Positions 1 through 7,765 of a stretch of 28,068 bases of DNA are shown in pieces (position 1 is the stretch's first letter; the number at the start of each line of letters is the position of its first letter). The translations under genes were made by a program, and so were the position numbers. This stretch comes from CALAED01 sp937891035 (GTDB lineage: Bacteria; Actinomycetota; Actinomycetes; Streptosporangiales; Streptosporangiaceae), in NCBI GenBank assembly GCA_035642125.1, contig DASQSZ010000294.1, forward strand, positions 1-28,068. Reading direction: 5' to 3'. The notes below the pieces were generated by a model. That model had not been told where the DNA came from, made no database searches, and was given only the letters and a program-made list of their open reading frames with translations.

Positions 1-903
1 CACGCCGTCCTCGATCGTCACGCGGCGAAAGCCGATGGCCACGGAGACGCGTTCGCCGGGCGCGCCCGCCTCGCCCGCGGTGGCGAGCACGCCGTGGTAG
101 CGGCGCGGCAGCTCGGCCGACCACGGTTCGACCGCCATCTCGTGCGTCTCGCCGGCCGGCACGTCGATGAGGCCGAGCTCGGCGATGGTCAACCGCGCCG
201 AAACCGACGTGTCGATCCGCAGCGTGCCGCGTCCGGTCTCGTGGTCGAAGTCCGCGTGCACGAAGAAGTCGTCCAGGCCCCCGTGCGGCCGGGCGAGCAG
301 CGTCACGTCGCGGAAGATGCCCGACAGCCACCACATGTCCTGGTCTTCCAGGTAGCTGCCCGCCGACCACTGGTGCACCCGTACGGCGAGGACGTTGCGG
401 GCGCCGGGGATGACGGCTTCGGTCACGTCGAACTCGACGGGCAGCCGGCTGCCCGTCGAATAGCCGAGCTCGTGTCCGTTGAGCCACACCTTGACGCAGG
501 AATCGACGCCATCGAAGCGCAGCACGACCCCGAGACCCGCCCACTCCGCCGGCAGATCGAAAGCCCGCCGGTAGTCGGCCGTTGGGTTCTCGTCCGGCGG
601 GGCCGGCGGGTCGAGCGGGAACGGATAGCGCACGTTCGTGTAGGCGGGGGAGCCGTACCCGTGGAGCTGCCAATGCGCCGGCACGGGCAGCTCGTCCCAG
701 CCGGAGTCGTCGAAACCGGGATCGGCGACGACCGCCGCCAGCGGCGCCGCCGCCACCGACGGCGCCCAATGGAAGCGCCAGTCGCCGTTCAGGCTGATCG
801 ACGGCGCGGCCGAGGCGAACGCCGCGCGCGGCTCCCGGCGGCCGGCGCCAGGGGCGAAGTCGGCGTAGTACGGGCGTGATCGGGGGCCGGGTGAGTTGAT
901 CAT
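1..903 (-). CDS. LacZ-type GH2 beta-galactosidase, N-terminal part (runs off left edge)
   Basis: This gene enters from the left edge: 301 codons are visible from an ATG at 903, open to position 1. It begins MINSPGPRSRPYYADF and continues with the GH2 sugar-binding jelly roll (SLNGDWRFHW near residue 37, then VPAHWQLHGYGSPAYTN). The LacZ signature LEDQDMWWLSGIFRDV follows, leading into the immunoglobulin-like second domain. The catalytic barrel with its two glutamates lies outside the window, so activity cannot be judged. There is no signal peptide, so the enzyme is expected in the cytoplasm, hydrolysing beta-galactosides that have been imported. An AAAGGGG stretch abuts the ATG, closer than a normal ribosome site. 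The gene is divergent from livG with about 70 bases between the starts. The family is clear; the exact substrate is inferred. Confidence 0.9.
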   Translation of the reverse strand, partial: MINSPGPRSRPYYADFAPGAGRREPRAAFASAAPSISLNGDWRFHWAPSVAAAPLAAVVADPGFDDSGWDELPVPAHWQLHGYGSPAYTNVRYPFPLDPPAPPDENPTADYRRAFDLPAEWAGLGVVLRFDGVDSCVKVWLNGHELGYSTGSRLPVEFDVTEAVIPGARNVLAVRVHQWSAGSYLEDQDMWWLSGIFRDVTLLARPHGGLDDFFVHADFDHETGRGTLRIDTSVSARLTIAELGLIDVPAGETHEMAVEPWSAELPRRYHGVLATAGEAGAPGERVSVAIGFRRVTIEDGV

Positions 904-974
904 CCCCTTTGTTCTATCAATTCCAGTGGTAAGTTCCGGACGGGCGGGGTGTCCGCAGCAGGGAGGTCCGCTCC

Positions 975-1727
975 GTGCTTCATGTCCAGGATCTGTCGCG
1001 TTCCTTCGGCGGCGTTTACGCCGTGCGCGATGTCGGCATCGAGGTCGCGGCCGGTGAGATCCGCGGTGTGATCGGCCCGAACGGCGCCGGCAAGTCAACC
1101 CTCTTCAACCTGATCAGCGGTCACCTGGTCGCCGACCGCGGATCGATCACGTTCCGCGGCGCGCGCATCGACCGGCTGGCGCCGCACCGGCGCGCCGCGC
1201 TCGGCATCGCGATCGTCTTTCAGGGCGCCCGGATCTTCAAGGGCATGACCGCGACGGAGAACGTCATGGTCGGCGCGCACGCCCGCACCAAGCACGGCTT
1301 CGCCGCGGCGGCGCTGCGGCTGCCCGCGCACCGGCGGGAGGAGCGGGCGATCCGCGACCGCGCGGCCGCCGCGCTGGCCCGGGTCGGCCTCACGGCCTGG
1401 GCGGAGCTGCCGGCCGAGTCTCTGCCGCTCGGGCAGCAGCGCGCGCTCCAACTTGCCCGCGCGCTGTGCTCCGAGCCCGACCTGCTGCTGCTCGACGAGC
1501 CGGCGTCCGGCCTGCGCGCCGGCGAACGTGAGCGGCTCGGCGAGCTGATCGAGGATCTGCGCGCCGGCGGGCTCACCATGATGCTCATCGAGCACGATGT
1601 GGCCTTCGTCTCGCGGCTCGTCGACCGGGTCACCGTCCTCGACCTCGGCCGGGTCATCGCCGAAGACACGCCGCAGCGCATCCGCGCCGACCCGCGTGTC
1701 GTCTCCGCCTACCTGGGCGAGTCATGA
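975..1727 (+). CDS. livG: LivG-type ABC transporter ATP-binding protein
   Basis: A 250-residue ATPase of the branched-chain amino acid/urea/aromatic-acid (HAAT) ABC family. Visible motifs are Walker A GPNGAGKST (34-42), the Q-loop glutamine in VFQGARIF (Q83), a signature variant LPLGQQR (150-156) where LSYGQQR is usual, Walker B LLLLDEP (D174, E175) and the H-loop histidine in IEHD (H207). The start is GTG at 975, with GGGAGG eight bases upstream. It overlaps livF by ATGA, so the two are translationally coupled. It would energise a LivH/LivM permease at the inner face of the membrane. No permease or substrate-binding protein gene follows, so the transported compound cannot be inferred here. 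Family confidence is high; solute unknown. Confidence 0.92.
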   Translation: MLHVQDLSRSFGGVYAVRDVGIEVAAGEIRGVIGPNGAGKSTLFNLISGHLVADRGSITFRGARIDRLAPHRRAALGIAIVFQGARIFKGMTATENVMVGAHARTKHGFAAAALRLPAHRREERAIRDRAAAALARVGLTAWAELPAESLPLGQQRALQLARALCSEPDLLLLDEPASGLRAGERERLGELIEDLRAGGLTMMLIEHDVAFVSRLVDRVTVLDLGRVIAEDTPQRIRADPRVVSAYLGES

Positions 1728-2386
1728 TCGAAATCGATGATCTGGTCGTCAGGTATGGGCAGTCGACCGCGCTTGACGGGGTGTCGCTGCGGGTGGCGGC
1801 CGGCGAGATGGTGGCGTTGATCGGCCCTAACGGCGCGGGCAAGTCGACGCTGGTCAACACGCTGTCGGGGGTGCTGCGTCCGGCGTCCGGTCGCGTCCGG
1901 ATCGGCGGCCGGCTCGCGCAGGTGCCCGAGGGCCGGCATCTGTTCCGCGGGCTGAGCGTGGAGGACAATCTGCGGCTGGGCGCGTGGCGGGCGGGCGGCC
2001 GGGCCGCCCGCGATACCGCGCATGTGTACGAGGTGCTGCCCGGGTTGCGCGAGTTGCGCGGTCGTCGCGCCGAGACCCTGTCCGGCGGCGAGCAGCAGAT
2101 GGTGGCGGTCGGGCGGGCGCTCATGGCCAGGCCCGACGTGATCGCGGTCGATGAGCTGTCGCTCGGGCTGGCGCCCACGGTCGTCGCCGACCTGGCCGGG
2201 CACCTGGCCGAGCTGAACGCCGCTCGCGGGCTGGCCGTGCTGCTGATCGAGCAGAACGCGCGGCTCGCCTTTGAGCTGTGCCGCCGCGCCTACGTGCTCG
2301 AGACCGGCCGGGTCGTCGCCGAGGGGCGCTGCGCCGAACTGGCCGAAGATCCCACGGTCGCCGGCGCCTATCTCGGCGGGCGCTGA
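1724..2386 (+). CDS. livF: LivF-type ABC transporter ATP-binding protein, shortened
   Basis: A 220-residue partner ATPase of LivG, starting at the ATG inside the livG stop (ATGA overlap). Motifs are Walker A GPNGAGKST (34-42), the LivF-specific VPEGRHLF (67-74), signature LSGGEQQ (119-125), Walker B with D143-E144, and LIEQN in place of the H-loop, which is normal for LivF. The protein is shorter than the usual 230-240 residues. The stretch between SGRVRI and VPEGR, normally about 25-30 residues with a D-I-T-x-L-P-P-H-type helix, is only about ten residues. All catalytic motifs remain, so it is probably functional, but the lost segment lies near the surface that contacts the permease. Downstream is the PaaX-type regulator, not transport genes. 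Confidence 0.9.
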   Translation: MIEIDDLVVRYGQSTALDGVSLRVAAGEMVALIGPNGAGKSTLVNTLSGVLRPASGRVRIGGRLAQVPEGRHLFRGLSVEDNLRLGAWRAGGRAARDTAHVYEVLPGLRELRGRRAETLSGGEQQMVAVGRALMARPDVIAVDELSLGLAPTVVADLAGHLAELNAARGLAVLLIEQNARLAFELCRRAYVLETGRVVAEGRCAELAEDPTVAGAYLGGR

Positions 2387-2596
2387 ACAAACCGGCTGTC
2401 CGCCGTTCGGGGTGACCGGGGTCGGCCAGGTATGAAAGCGACATGGTGGCCGCGGTGGCATCCGTGGTGAACTGCCTGGTGACCCTGAGGGTGGCGGGTT
2501 AAAACGCAATAAATCGGTGTATGGCGCGCAAGCCACCTATCCGTATCTCGGCTCAGGTTGCAGTTCGATCACGACCGTAAGAAATTTTGTCACGCG

Positions 2597-2608
2597 TATA
2601 ATTCAACC
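2597..2608 (+). promoter_or_regulatory. Probable leaderless promoter of the PaaX-like gene
   Basis: A perfect TATAAT occupies 2597-2602, in a locally AT-rich patch. Six bases later, at 2609, is a GTG in frame with the PaaX-like protein. In actinobacteria a -10 box placed six or seven bases before a start codon is the hallmark of leaderless transcription. No Shine-Dalgarno sequence precedes either this GTG or the in-frame ATG at 2624. No good -35 hexamer is visible. Confidence 0.55.
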
Positions 2609-3538
2609 GTGGTTCACGTTGGCATGGAGCCCGCGCGCAGCACCACCACCAAGGTGGGACTGCCCCGACTGCAGAGCGGCACCTCTCCGCAGCATCTGTT
2701 GCTCACCCTCCTTGGTGACTACTGGTACGGCCGGGAGGAGCATCTGCCGTCCGCGGCGCTGGTCGCCATCGCCGAGGAGTTCGGCGTGTCGGCGGTCGGC
2801 GCGCGCGCCGCGCTCAGCCGGCTGGCCAGGCGGGGGCTGCTGGAGTCGTCCAAGATCGGCCGGCGGACCTACTACGGGCTGACCGAGCACGCCGCCGATG
2901 TGCTGACCGAGGGCGCCCAGCACATCATGATGTTCGGGCTGCGCACGCTACCGTGGGACGGCGGCTGGACCGTGGCCGCGTTCTCGCTGCCCGAAGAGCA
3001 GCGCGACCTGCGGCACGTGGTCCGCACCAAGTTGCGCTGGCTGGGCTTCGCGCCGCTGTACGACGGGGTCTGGGTCTCGCCCCGGGTGACCGCCGGCGCG
3101 GCCGAGCACGTGCTCGGCGAGCTCGACGTAACCGGCGCGACGGTCTTCCGCAGCGCCGGCGGCATCCGCGGGCGATCGCCGATCGCGGCATGGGACCTCG
3201 CCGACCTGCGCACCGCCTATGAGGACTTCATCGCCAAGTTCGAGCCGCTGCTGTCCCGCATTCGACTGGGCAGCGTGGGCACGACGGACGCGCTGCTCGC
3301 GCGCACGAGCGTGATGGACACCTGGCGCGTCTTTCCCGGCCTTGACCCCGAGCTGCCCGCCGAGGTGCTGCCCGCCGACTGGCCGCGCACCCGCGCGCGT
3401 GAGGTGTTCGTCGAGGTCTACGACACGCTCGGCCCGCTCGCCGAGATCCGGATCCGGCAGGTGCTCGGCGAGTTCGCCACCGACCTCGCCGATTTCGTCC
3501 GGCACCATACGACACGCAGCGTCGTCAGGACCGGCTGA
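2609..3538 (+). CDS. PaaX-family transcriptional regulator
   Basis: A protein of about 310 residues. An N-terminal winged helix (SPQHLLLTLLGDYW, then FGVSAVGARAALSRLARRGL) is followed by the PaaX central domain, with its tryptophan-rich W-T-V-A-A-F-S-L-P-E-E-Q-R segment and LRWLGFAPLYDGVW, and by the PaaX-type C-terminal helical domain. PaaX proteins are cytoplasmic repressors that usually bind an aryl- or acyl-CoA thioester as inducer; phenylacetyl-CoA is the classical one. I start it at GTG 2609 because of the TATAAT six bases upstream; ATG 2624 would lose only five residues. It lies just before a thiolase, a P450 and acyl-CoA enzymes, which are its likely targets. No phenylacetate (paaABCDE) genes are in the window, so the effector is unknown. 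Confidence 0.85.
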   Translation: MVHVGMEPARSTTTKVGLPRLQSGTSPQHLLLTLLGDYWYGREEHLPSAALVAIAEEFGVSAVGARAALSRLARRGLLESSKIGRRTYYGLTEHAADVLTEGAQHIMMFGLRTLPWDGGWTVAAFSLPEEQRDLRHVVRTKLRWLGFAPLYDGVWVSPRVTAGAAEHVLGELDVTGATVFRSAGGIRGRSPIAAWDLADLRTAYEDFIAKFEPLLSRIRLGSVGTTDALLARTSVMDTWRVFPGLDPELPAEVLPADWPRTRAREVFVEVYDTLGPLAEIRIRQVLGEFATDLADFVRHHTTRSVVRTG

Positions 3539-3671
3539 GCGGACGCCGGTCGAGCCGATGTGCGGCGACATCAATATCAGACGGATTGCGCCAGCCCGTC
3601 ACGACTACTGTCTTCTTTTGGCGCGGGCGAAGTGCGGTCCCGGCGCTTTTTCGTCGGACTTTATCGGCGAT

Positions 3672-3686
3672 TGTTGACGGTCAACA
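3672..3686. promoter_or_regulatory. Perfect palindrome upstream of the thiolase (candidate operator)
   Basis: TGTTGAC-G-GTCAACA is a perfect inverted repeat with seven-base arms and a one-base centre. It lies in the 273-base gap between the PaaX-like gene and the thiolase, about 125 bases before the thiolase start. Its size and symmetry suit a dimeric helix-turn-helix repressor. The neighbouring PaaX-like protein is one candidate, an off-window TetR or GntR protein another. The function is inferred. Confidence 0.45.
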
Positions 3687-3811
3687 GCGGTCTGGCCACC
3701 GATGCCCCCGGTGACCCGTGGGTGGCGGGGACCGCATCGACGGGCATGATGCCTTCTACCGGCGCCCGCTCTTTCGCGCTCACCGTCCCACCCCGCCCCG
3801 AGGTCTACCCG

Positions 3812-4981
3812 ATGAGATTCAGTAAGGCCGCCATCCCACTGGGACTGGCCTGGTCGTCGCCCTTCTGCCGCTGGCAGGGCCCGCTGGCCGAGATGAGCAG
3901 CGTCGATCTGGCCGTCGACGTGACCGCCCGCGCGCTGGGCGCGCGGGGTCTCGCGTCGGACGAGATCACCCACTATGTCCTGGGCACCACCGTGCCGCAG
4001 CTCACCTCGTTCTACGGGGTCACGACCATCGCCCGCCGCCTGGGCGCGCCGCTCGCGACCGGTCCCACCATCGCGCAGGCCTGTGCCACCTCGGCCGCCT
4101 GCGTGCGGGCCGCGGCCACCGAGGTGGAGCTGGGCGCGCACGAGGTCACCCTCGCGCTGACCACCGACCGGACCAGCAACGGCCCGGTCCTGCTGTTCCC
4201 GGCCCCGTCGCGGCCGGGCGGGGCGCCGGACAGCGAGCACTGGGTCAACAGCCCGATGACCTGCGATCCGACGACGGGCCAGTCGATGCTCGACACCGCG
4301 GAGAACGTGGCGGCCGACGGCGGCTTCACCCGCACGGAGATCGACGAGGTGACCCTGCTGCGCTATGAGCAGTACGAGTCCGTGCGCGTACGGCCCTATT
4401 TGGTGCCGGTGCACGTTCCCGGCCGCAAGGGCGCGACCACCGTGGTCGACGCCGACAGCGGCGTGCACGAGACCACCGCCGCCGGCCTGGCCAAGCTGGC
4501 GCCGGTCAAGCCGGCGGGGGTCATGACGTACGGGTCGCAGACGCATCCGGCGGACGGTACGGCGGGAATCGTCATCACCACGCCGGAGCGGGCCATGGAG
4601 CTGAGCGGCGGCAAGGGGATCGCCCGGGTGCGGTCGGTCGAGTTCGCCCGGGTGGCCGGCGCCATGATGCCCAAGGCGCCGGTCCCCGCCGCGCTCGCGG
4701 CGCTCGCGGACGCCGGCCTCGGCATCGCCGACATCGACGTCGTCACCACGCACAATCCGTTCGCGGTCAACGACCTGTGGTTCGCCCGCGAGACGGGCTT
4801 TCCGCTCGAGCGGATGAACCCCTACGGCTGCAGCCTCGTCTACGGCCACCCGCAGGCCCCGACCGGCGCGCGCGCCATCATCGAGCTGATCGCCGCGCTG
4901 GTCGAGCGGGGCGGCGGCCGCGGCCTGTTCACCGGATGCGCGGCGGGCGACACGGCGGGCGCCGTCGTCGTGGAGGTCTGA
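3812..4981 (+). CDS. Thiolase-family acyl-CoA acyltransferase
   Basis: A 389-residue thiolase-fold enzyme. C91 in the context QACATSAACVRA is the expected acyl-accepting cysteine. MMPKAPVPAALAAL (285-298) matches the thiolase M-G-x-G-P-x-P-A element. THNPFAVN (313-320) replaces the usual NEAFA loop. GHPQAPTGAR (345-354) carries the GHP histidine H346, and TGCAAGD (374-380) supplies the C-terminal cysteine C376. The full catalytic set is therefore present, although the loops are divergent. The start ATG at 3812 has GAGG eight bases upstream; the open frame extends further back but that part looks non-coding. It would cleave a 3-oxoacyl-CoA or condense two acyl-CoAs in the cytoplasm. It converges on the P450 gene with only 12 bases between the two stops. 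The substrate is unknown. Confidence 0.8.
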   Translation: MRFSKAAIPLGLAWSSPFCRWQGPLAEMSSVDLAVDVTARALGARGLASDEITHYVLGTTVPQLTSFYGVTTIARRLGAPLATGPTIAQACATSAACVRAAATEVELGAHEVTLALTTDRTSNGPVLLFPAPSRPGGAPDSEHWVNSPMTCDPTTGQSMLDTAENVAADGGFTRTEIDEVTLLRYEQYESVRVRPYLVPVHVPGRKGATTVVDADSGVHETTAAGLAKLAPVKPAGVMTYGSQTHPADGTAGIVITTPERAMELSGGKGIARVRSVEFARVAGAMMPKAPVPAALAALADAGLGIADIDVVTTHNPFAVNDLWFARETGFPLERMNPYGCSLVYGHPQAPTGARAIIELIAALVERGGGRGLFTGCAAGDTAGAVVVEV

Positions 4982-4993
4982 TGAGCCGGCCCG

Positions 4994-6466
4994 CTACAGC
5001 GCGTGCGTGGACAGCGCTCCCGGGCGCCGGCCGCCGACGCCGGGAAGCAGGTCGAGTCGCAGCGTGTACGGGTTGAGCTGGTAGGGCATCCGCCGGGCCG
5101 GGTCGAGGACGGCGCCGAGCGGCCGCACACGGCAGTCGCCGAGGAACTCGGCGAGCGCCGCGGTGCCGAGCACGAGCGACATGGCCCGGCCGGGGCAGCT
5201 CATCGGCCCGTGCCCGAACTGGTTGAACGACCAGTCGCCGACGGCGGCGCCGCCGGGCAGCCAGACGTCGGGGGCGAACCGGTCGGCGAAGTCGTGGTAC
5301 CTGCGGTCCCTGTGGTGGAAGACCGGATAGACCAGCACCTTGGTGTGCGCCGGCACGGCGGTCCCGTTCCACCGGGTCTCCACGACGCTGATCCGGGAGA
5401 TCTGCGGCGTGGTCGGCCACAGCCGCATGGCCTCCTGCAGACAGCCGGTCAGCCGCGGCAGCGCGGCGACGCCCTCCGGGGTCGTGGTGTCGCGGCCCGC
5501 CAGTTCCTTGTCGAGGTGACGGCGCTGCTCTGGATGGGCCGCGATCAGCGCCAGCGCCCGGTAGACGTTGACGGCGAGGGTGTCTTGGATCCCGGACAGC
5601 CACTGCGGGATCTGGCCGACCGGACAGCTCGCCGCGTCCTGGGGCGCCTGCGCGAACAGACCCGCCAGGCTGCCCGGCTCCGCCACGGCCACGTGGCCGA
5701 TGACGTGGGCCATGAACCGATCAAGCCGCGCCTGCGTCGCGACCGAACGCCGGGCCGGCGCCCGGTTCGCGTCCCGCGTGAGCTCGTCGAGCAGGCAGCT
5801 CACGGCGACGTCGTCGCTGGCGCCGTCGCCGAGCACGACGCGGCGGGCGATCCGCTCGAAGGCGCGCCGGAACGTCGGCCAGTCGAGCGCCGTCGGCCGC
5901 CGACGGGAGCGCCGCCCGGCCGGCGACAGGGCGGCGGCGGTGCGGTCGTCGATGAGGGAGGCGATCTCCTCCCGGCACACCGCGAGCAGCCGCGGCCCGC
6001 ACTCGCCGATCCCCGCGCCGAGCACCGCGTCGGTGAAGTGCCGGCGGCTGGTGCGTTCCCTGCCTCGGGAGATGGCCAGCCCGTTCGGCTGGTATACCGA
6101 CATGCCCCGCTTCTTATCGATCGGGTCGGCGGCGAACTCGCGGGCCGAGTCCTCCAGGACGCGCCGTACGTCCGCGCGGGACAACACGAGCAGGGCGGGT
6201 TCGCCGAGCTCGCGCACCCATACCGGGCCAGGACCGTGGTCGCGGCGCAGCCGGGCGAGCCGGATGATCGCCCGGCCGTCGGCCCCGGCCCGCGTGGCGG
6301 CGGCGACCACGCCCGGCCGCCGGGCGTACCTACCCTGCGCCAGCAGCGGAAGCACGACGTCGAGATTGAACATGAGGTTCTCGGCGATGGACAGGCCGGG
6401 CAGGCCGGGCAGCCCGGGCAGGGCGGGCCGTCCATGCGGGCCGGTTCGGGTGCTGGACCAGGACAC
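4994..6466 (-). CDS. Cytochrome P450
   Basis: A 490-residue P450, longer than the roughly 400 residues of typical soluble bacterial P450s. The K-helix motif EAMR is at 345-348, a D-R-F-A-P-D segment corresponds to the PERF region, and the haem loop FGHGPMSCPGR (417-427) places the axial cysteine at C424. The I-helix reads SGIQDTLAVN (291-300); it has D295-T296 but not the usual A-G-x-D/E-T-T. The N terminus contains a P-G-L-P-G-L-P-G-L low-complexity tract before the conserved body. The start is the GTG at 6466 without a clear ribosome site; an in-frame ATG at 6373 is an alternative. It presumably hydroxylates a hydrophobic substrate using ferredoxin partners not found here. Its 5' end is divergent from the acyl-CoA dehydrogenase gene. 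Confidence 0.87.
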   Translation of the reverse strand: MSWSSTRTGPHGRPALPGLPGLPGLSIAENLMFNLDVVLPLLAQGRYARRPGVVAAATRAGADGRAIIRLARLRRDHGPGPVWVRELGEPALLVLSRADVRRVLEDSAREFAADPIDKKRGMSVYQPNGLAISRGRERTSRRHFTDAVLGAGIGECGPRLLAVCREEIASLIDDRTAAALSPAGRRSRRRPTALDWPTFRRAFERIARRVVLGDGASDDVAVSCLLDELTRDANRAPARRSVATQARLDRFMAHVIGHVAVAEPGSLAGLFAQAPQDAASCPVGQIPQWLSGIQDTLAVNVYRALALIAAHPEQRRHLDKELAGRDTTTPEGVAALPRLTGCLQEAMRLWPTTPQISRISVVETRWNGTAVPAHTKVLVYPVFHHRDRRYHDFADRFAPDVWLPGGAAVGDWSFNQFGHGPMSCPGRAMSLVLGTAALAEFLGDCRVRPLGAVLDPARRMPYQLNPYTLRLDLLPGVGGRRPGALSTHAL

Positions 6467-6546
6467 AGCGGGTTACGTGCCCTAGGCATTCATAAAGTAG
6501 CGTCAAGCGTTTGCTCGTTCTCGGTCAGCAATATCAGGGAGACACG

Positions 6547-7728
6547 ATGCCGAAGCCGCCGGTGCGCCCGCTCCAGCTGTTCGCGATCGACGGGCTGCTG
6601 ACCGAAGAAGAGCGCGCGATCCGCGCCACGGTCCGCGAGTTTTGCGATCGCGAGCTGCGCCCGCACGTCGCCGACTGGTTCGAGGCCGGCACGATGCCGG
6701 CACGCGAGGTGGCCGGGCTACTCGGCGGGCTCGGGCTCCTCGGCATGCACCTGAAGGGGTACGGGTGCGCCGGCACGAACGCCGTGTCCTACGGCCTGGC
6801 CTGCTTCGAGCTGGAGGCGGTCGATTCGGGGCTGCGCAGCCTGGTGTCGGTGCAGGGATCGCTCGCGATGTACGCCATCTGGAAGTACGGCTCCGCCGAG
6901 CAAAAAGAGCAATGGCTGCCCGCGATGGCGGCGGGGGAGCGGCTCGGCTGCTTCGGCCTCACCGAGCCCGACTTCGGCTCCAACCCGGCGGGCATGCGGA
7001 CCACGGCCAAAAGGGAGCCGGGCGGCGACTGGGTGCTGACCGGCACCAAAATGTGGATCACCAACGGGTCGGTGGCCGACGTCGCCGTCGTGTGGGCCCG
7101 CACCGAGGAGGGTATTCGGGGCTTCCTCGTGCCGGCCGACGCGCCTGGGTTCAGCGCCCCCGAGATCAAGCGGAAGCTGTCGCTGCGGGCCAGCGTGACC
7201 AGCGAGCTCGTCCTCGACGGCGTACGGCTGCCCGCCGCGGCCATGTTGCCCGGCGCCCGCGGCCTCGGCGGGCCGCTCGGCTGCCTCAACGAGGCCAGGT
7301 TCGGCATCGTCTTCGGCGCGATGGGCGCGGCGCTCGACTGCCTCGATGTCGCGCTGGCCTACGCCGGCGACCGTGAGGTCTTCGATCGGCCGCTCGCCGC
7401 CTTCCAGCTGACCCAGCGCAAGTTCGCCGACATGGCGATCGAGGTCGGCAAGGGCACGTTGCTCGCGCTGCACCTCGGCCGGCTGAAGGACGCCGGCACC
7501 CTCACGCCCGAGCAGGTCAGCGTGGGCAAGCTCAACAATGTGCGGGAGGCGATCGCCATCGCCCGTGAGTGCCGCACGATTCTCGGCGCCAATGGCATCA
7601 CGCTCGAATACCCGGCGATCAGGCATGCCAACAACCTCGAGTCGGTGCTCACCTACGAAGGCACGAGCGAGGTGCACAGCTTGGTGATCGGGCGGACGCT
7701 GACCGGCCACGCCGCCTTCGAGGGCTAG
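6547..7728 (+). CDS. Glutaryl-CoA-dehydrogenase-like acyl-CoA dehydrogenase
   Basis: A 393-residue FAD-dependent acyl-CoA dehydrogenase. It carries LGCFGLTEPDFGSNP (133-147) for FAD/acyl-CoA binding and WITNG (170-174). The C-terminal YEGTSEVH (370-377) gives E371 as catalytic base. The context GLRSLVSVQGSL (R97), IRHANNLESV and the Y-E-G-T motif resemble glutaryl-CoA dehydrogenase, in which this arginine and the Tyr-Glu pair contact the substrate carboxylate and abstract the proton. The likely reaction is oxidation, possibly with decarboxylation, of glutaryl-CoA or a related dicarboxyl-CoA. The start ATG at 6547 has AGGGAGA just upstream. It heads a four-gene plus-strand run. GcdH-type assignment is by motif memory; a related acyl-CoA dehydrogenase is possible. 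Confidence 0.85.
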   Translation: MPKPPVRPLQLFAIDGLLTEEERAIRATVREFCDRELRPHVADWFEAGTMPAREVAGLLGGLGLLGMHLKGYGCAGTNAVSYGLACFELEAVDSGLRSLVSVQGSLAMYAIWKYGSAEQKEQWLPAMAAGERLGCFGLTEPDFGSNPAGMRTTAKREPGGDWVLTGTKMWITNGSVADVAVVWARTEEGIRGFLVPADAPGFSAPEIKRKLSLRASVTSELVLDGVRLPAAAMLPGARGLGGPLGCLNEARFGIVFGAMGAALDCLDVALAYAGDREVFDRPLAAFQLTQRKFADMAIEVGKGTLLALHLGRLKDAGTLTPEQVSVGKLNNVREAIAIARECRTILGANGITLEYPAIRHANNLESVLTYEGTSEVHSLVIGRTLTGHAAFEG

Positions 7729-7765
7729 GTTTGGCGAAGGACCGCACTCGGTAGTGGAGGCTGTG

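Noticed and set aside
2443..2502. 19-codon ORF between livF and the PaaX-like gene
   Set aside because: Weak ribosome site, valine-rich random-looking sequence and no homology signal; too little to call a gene.
5003..6601. 532-residue open frame on the plus strand
   Set aside because: It lies opposite the P450, whose haem and ExxR motifs are clear; the plus frame is arginine-, glycine- and proline-rich with no recognisable domain, as expected for high-GC antisense.
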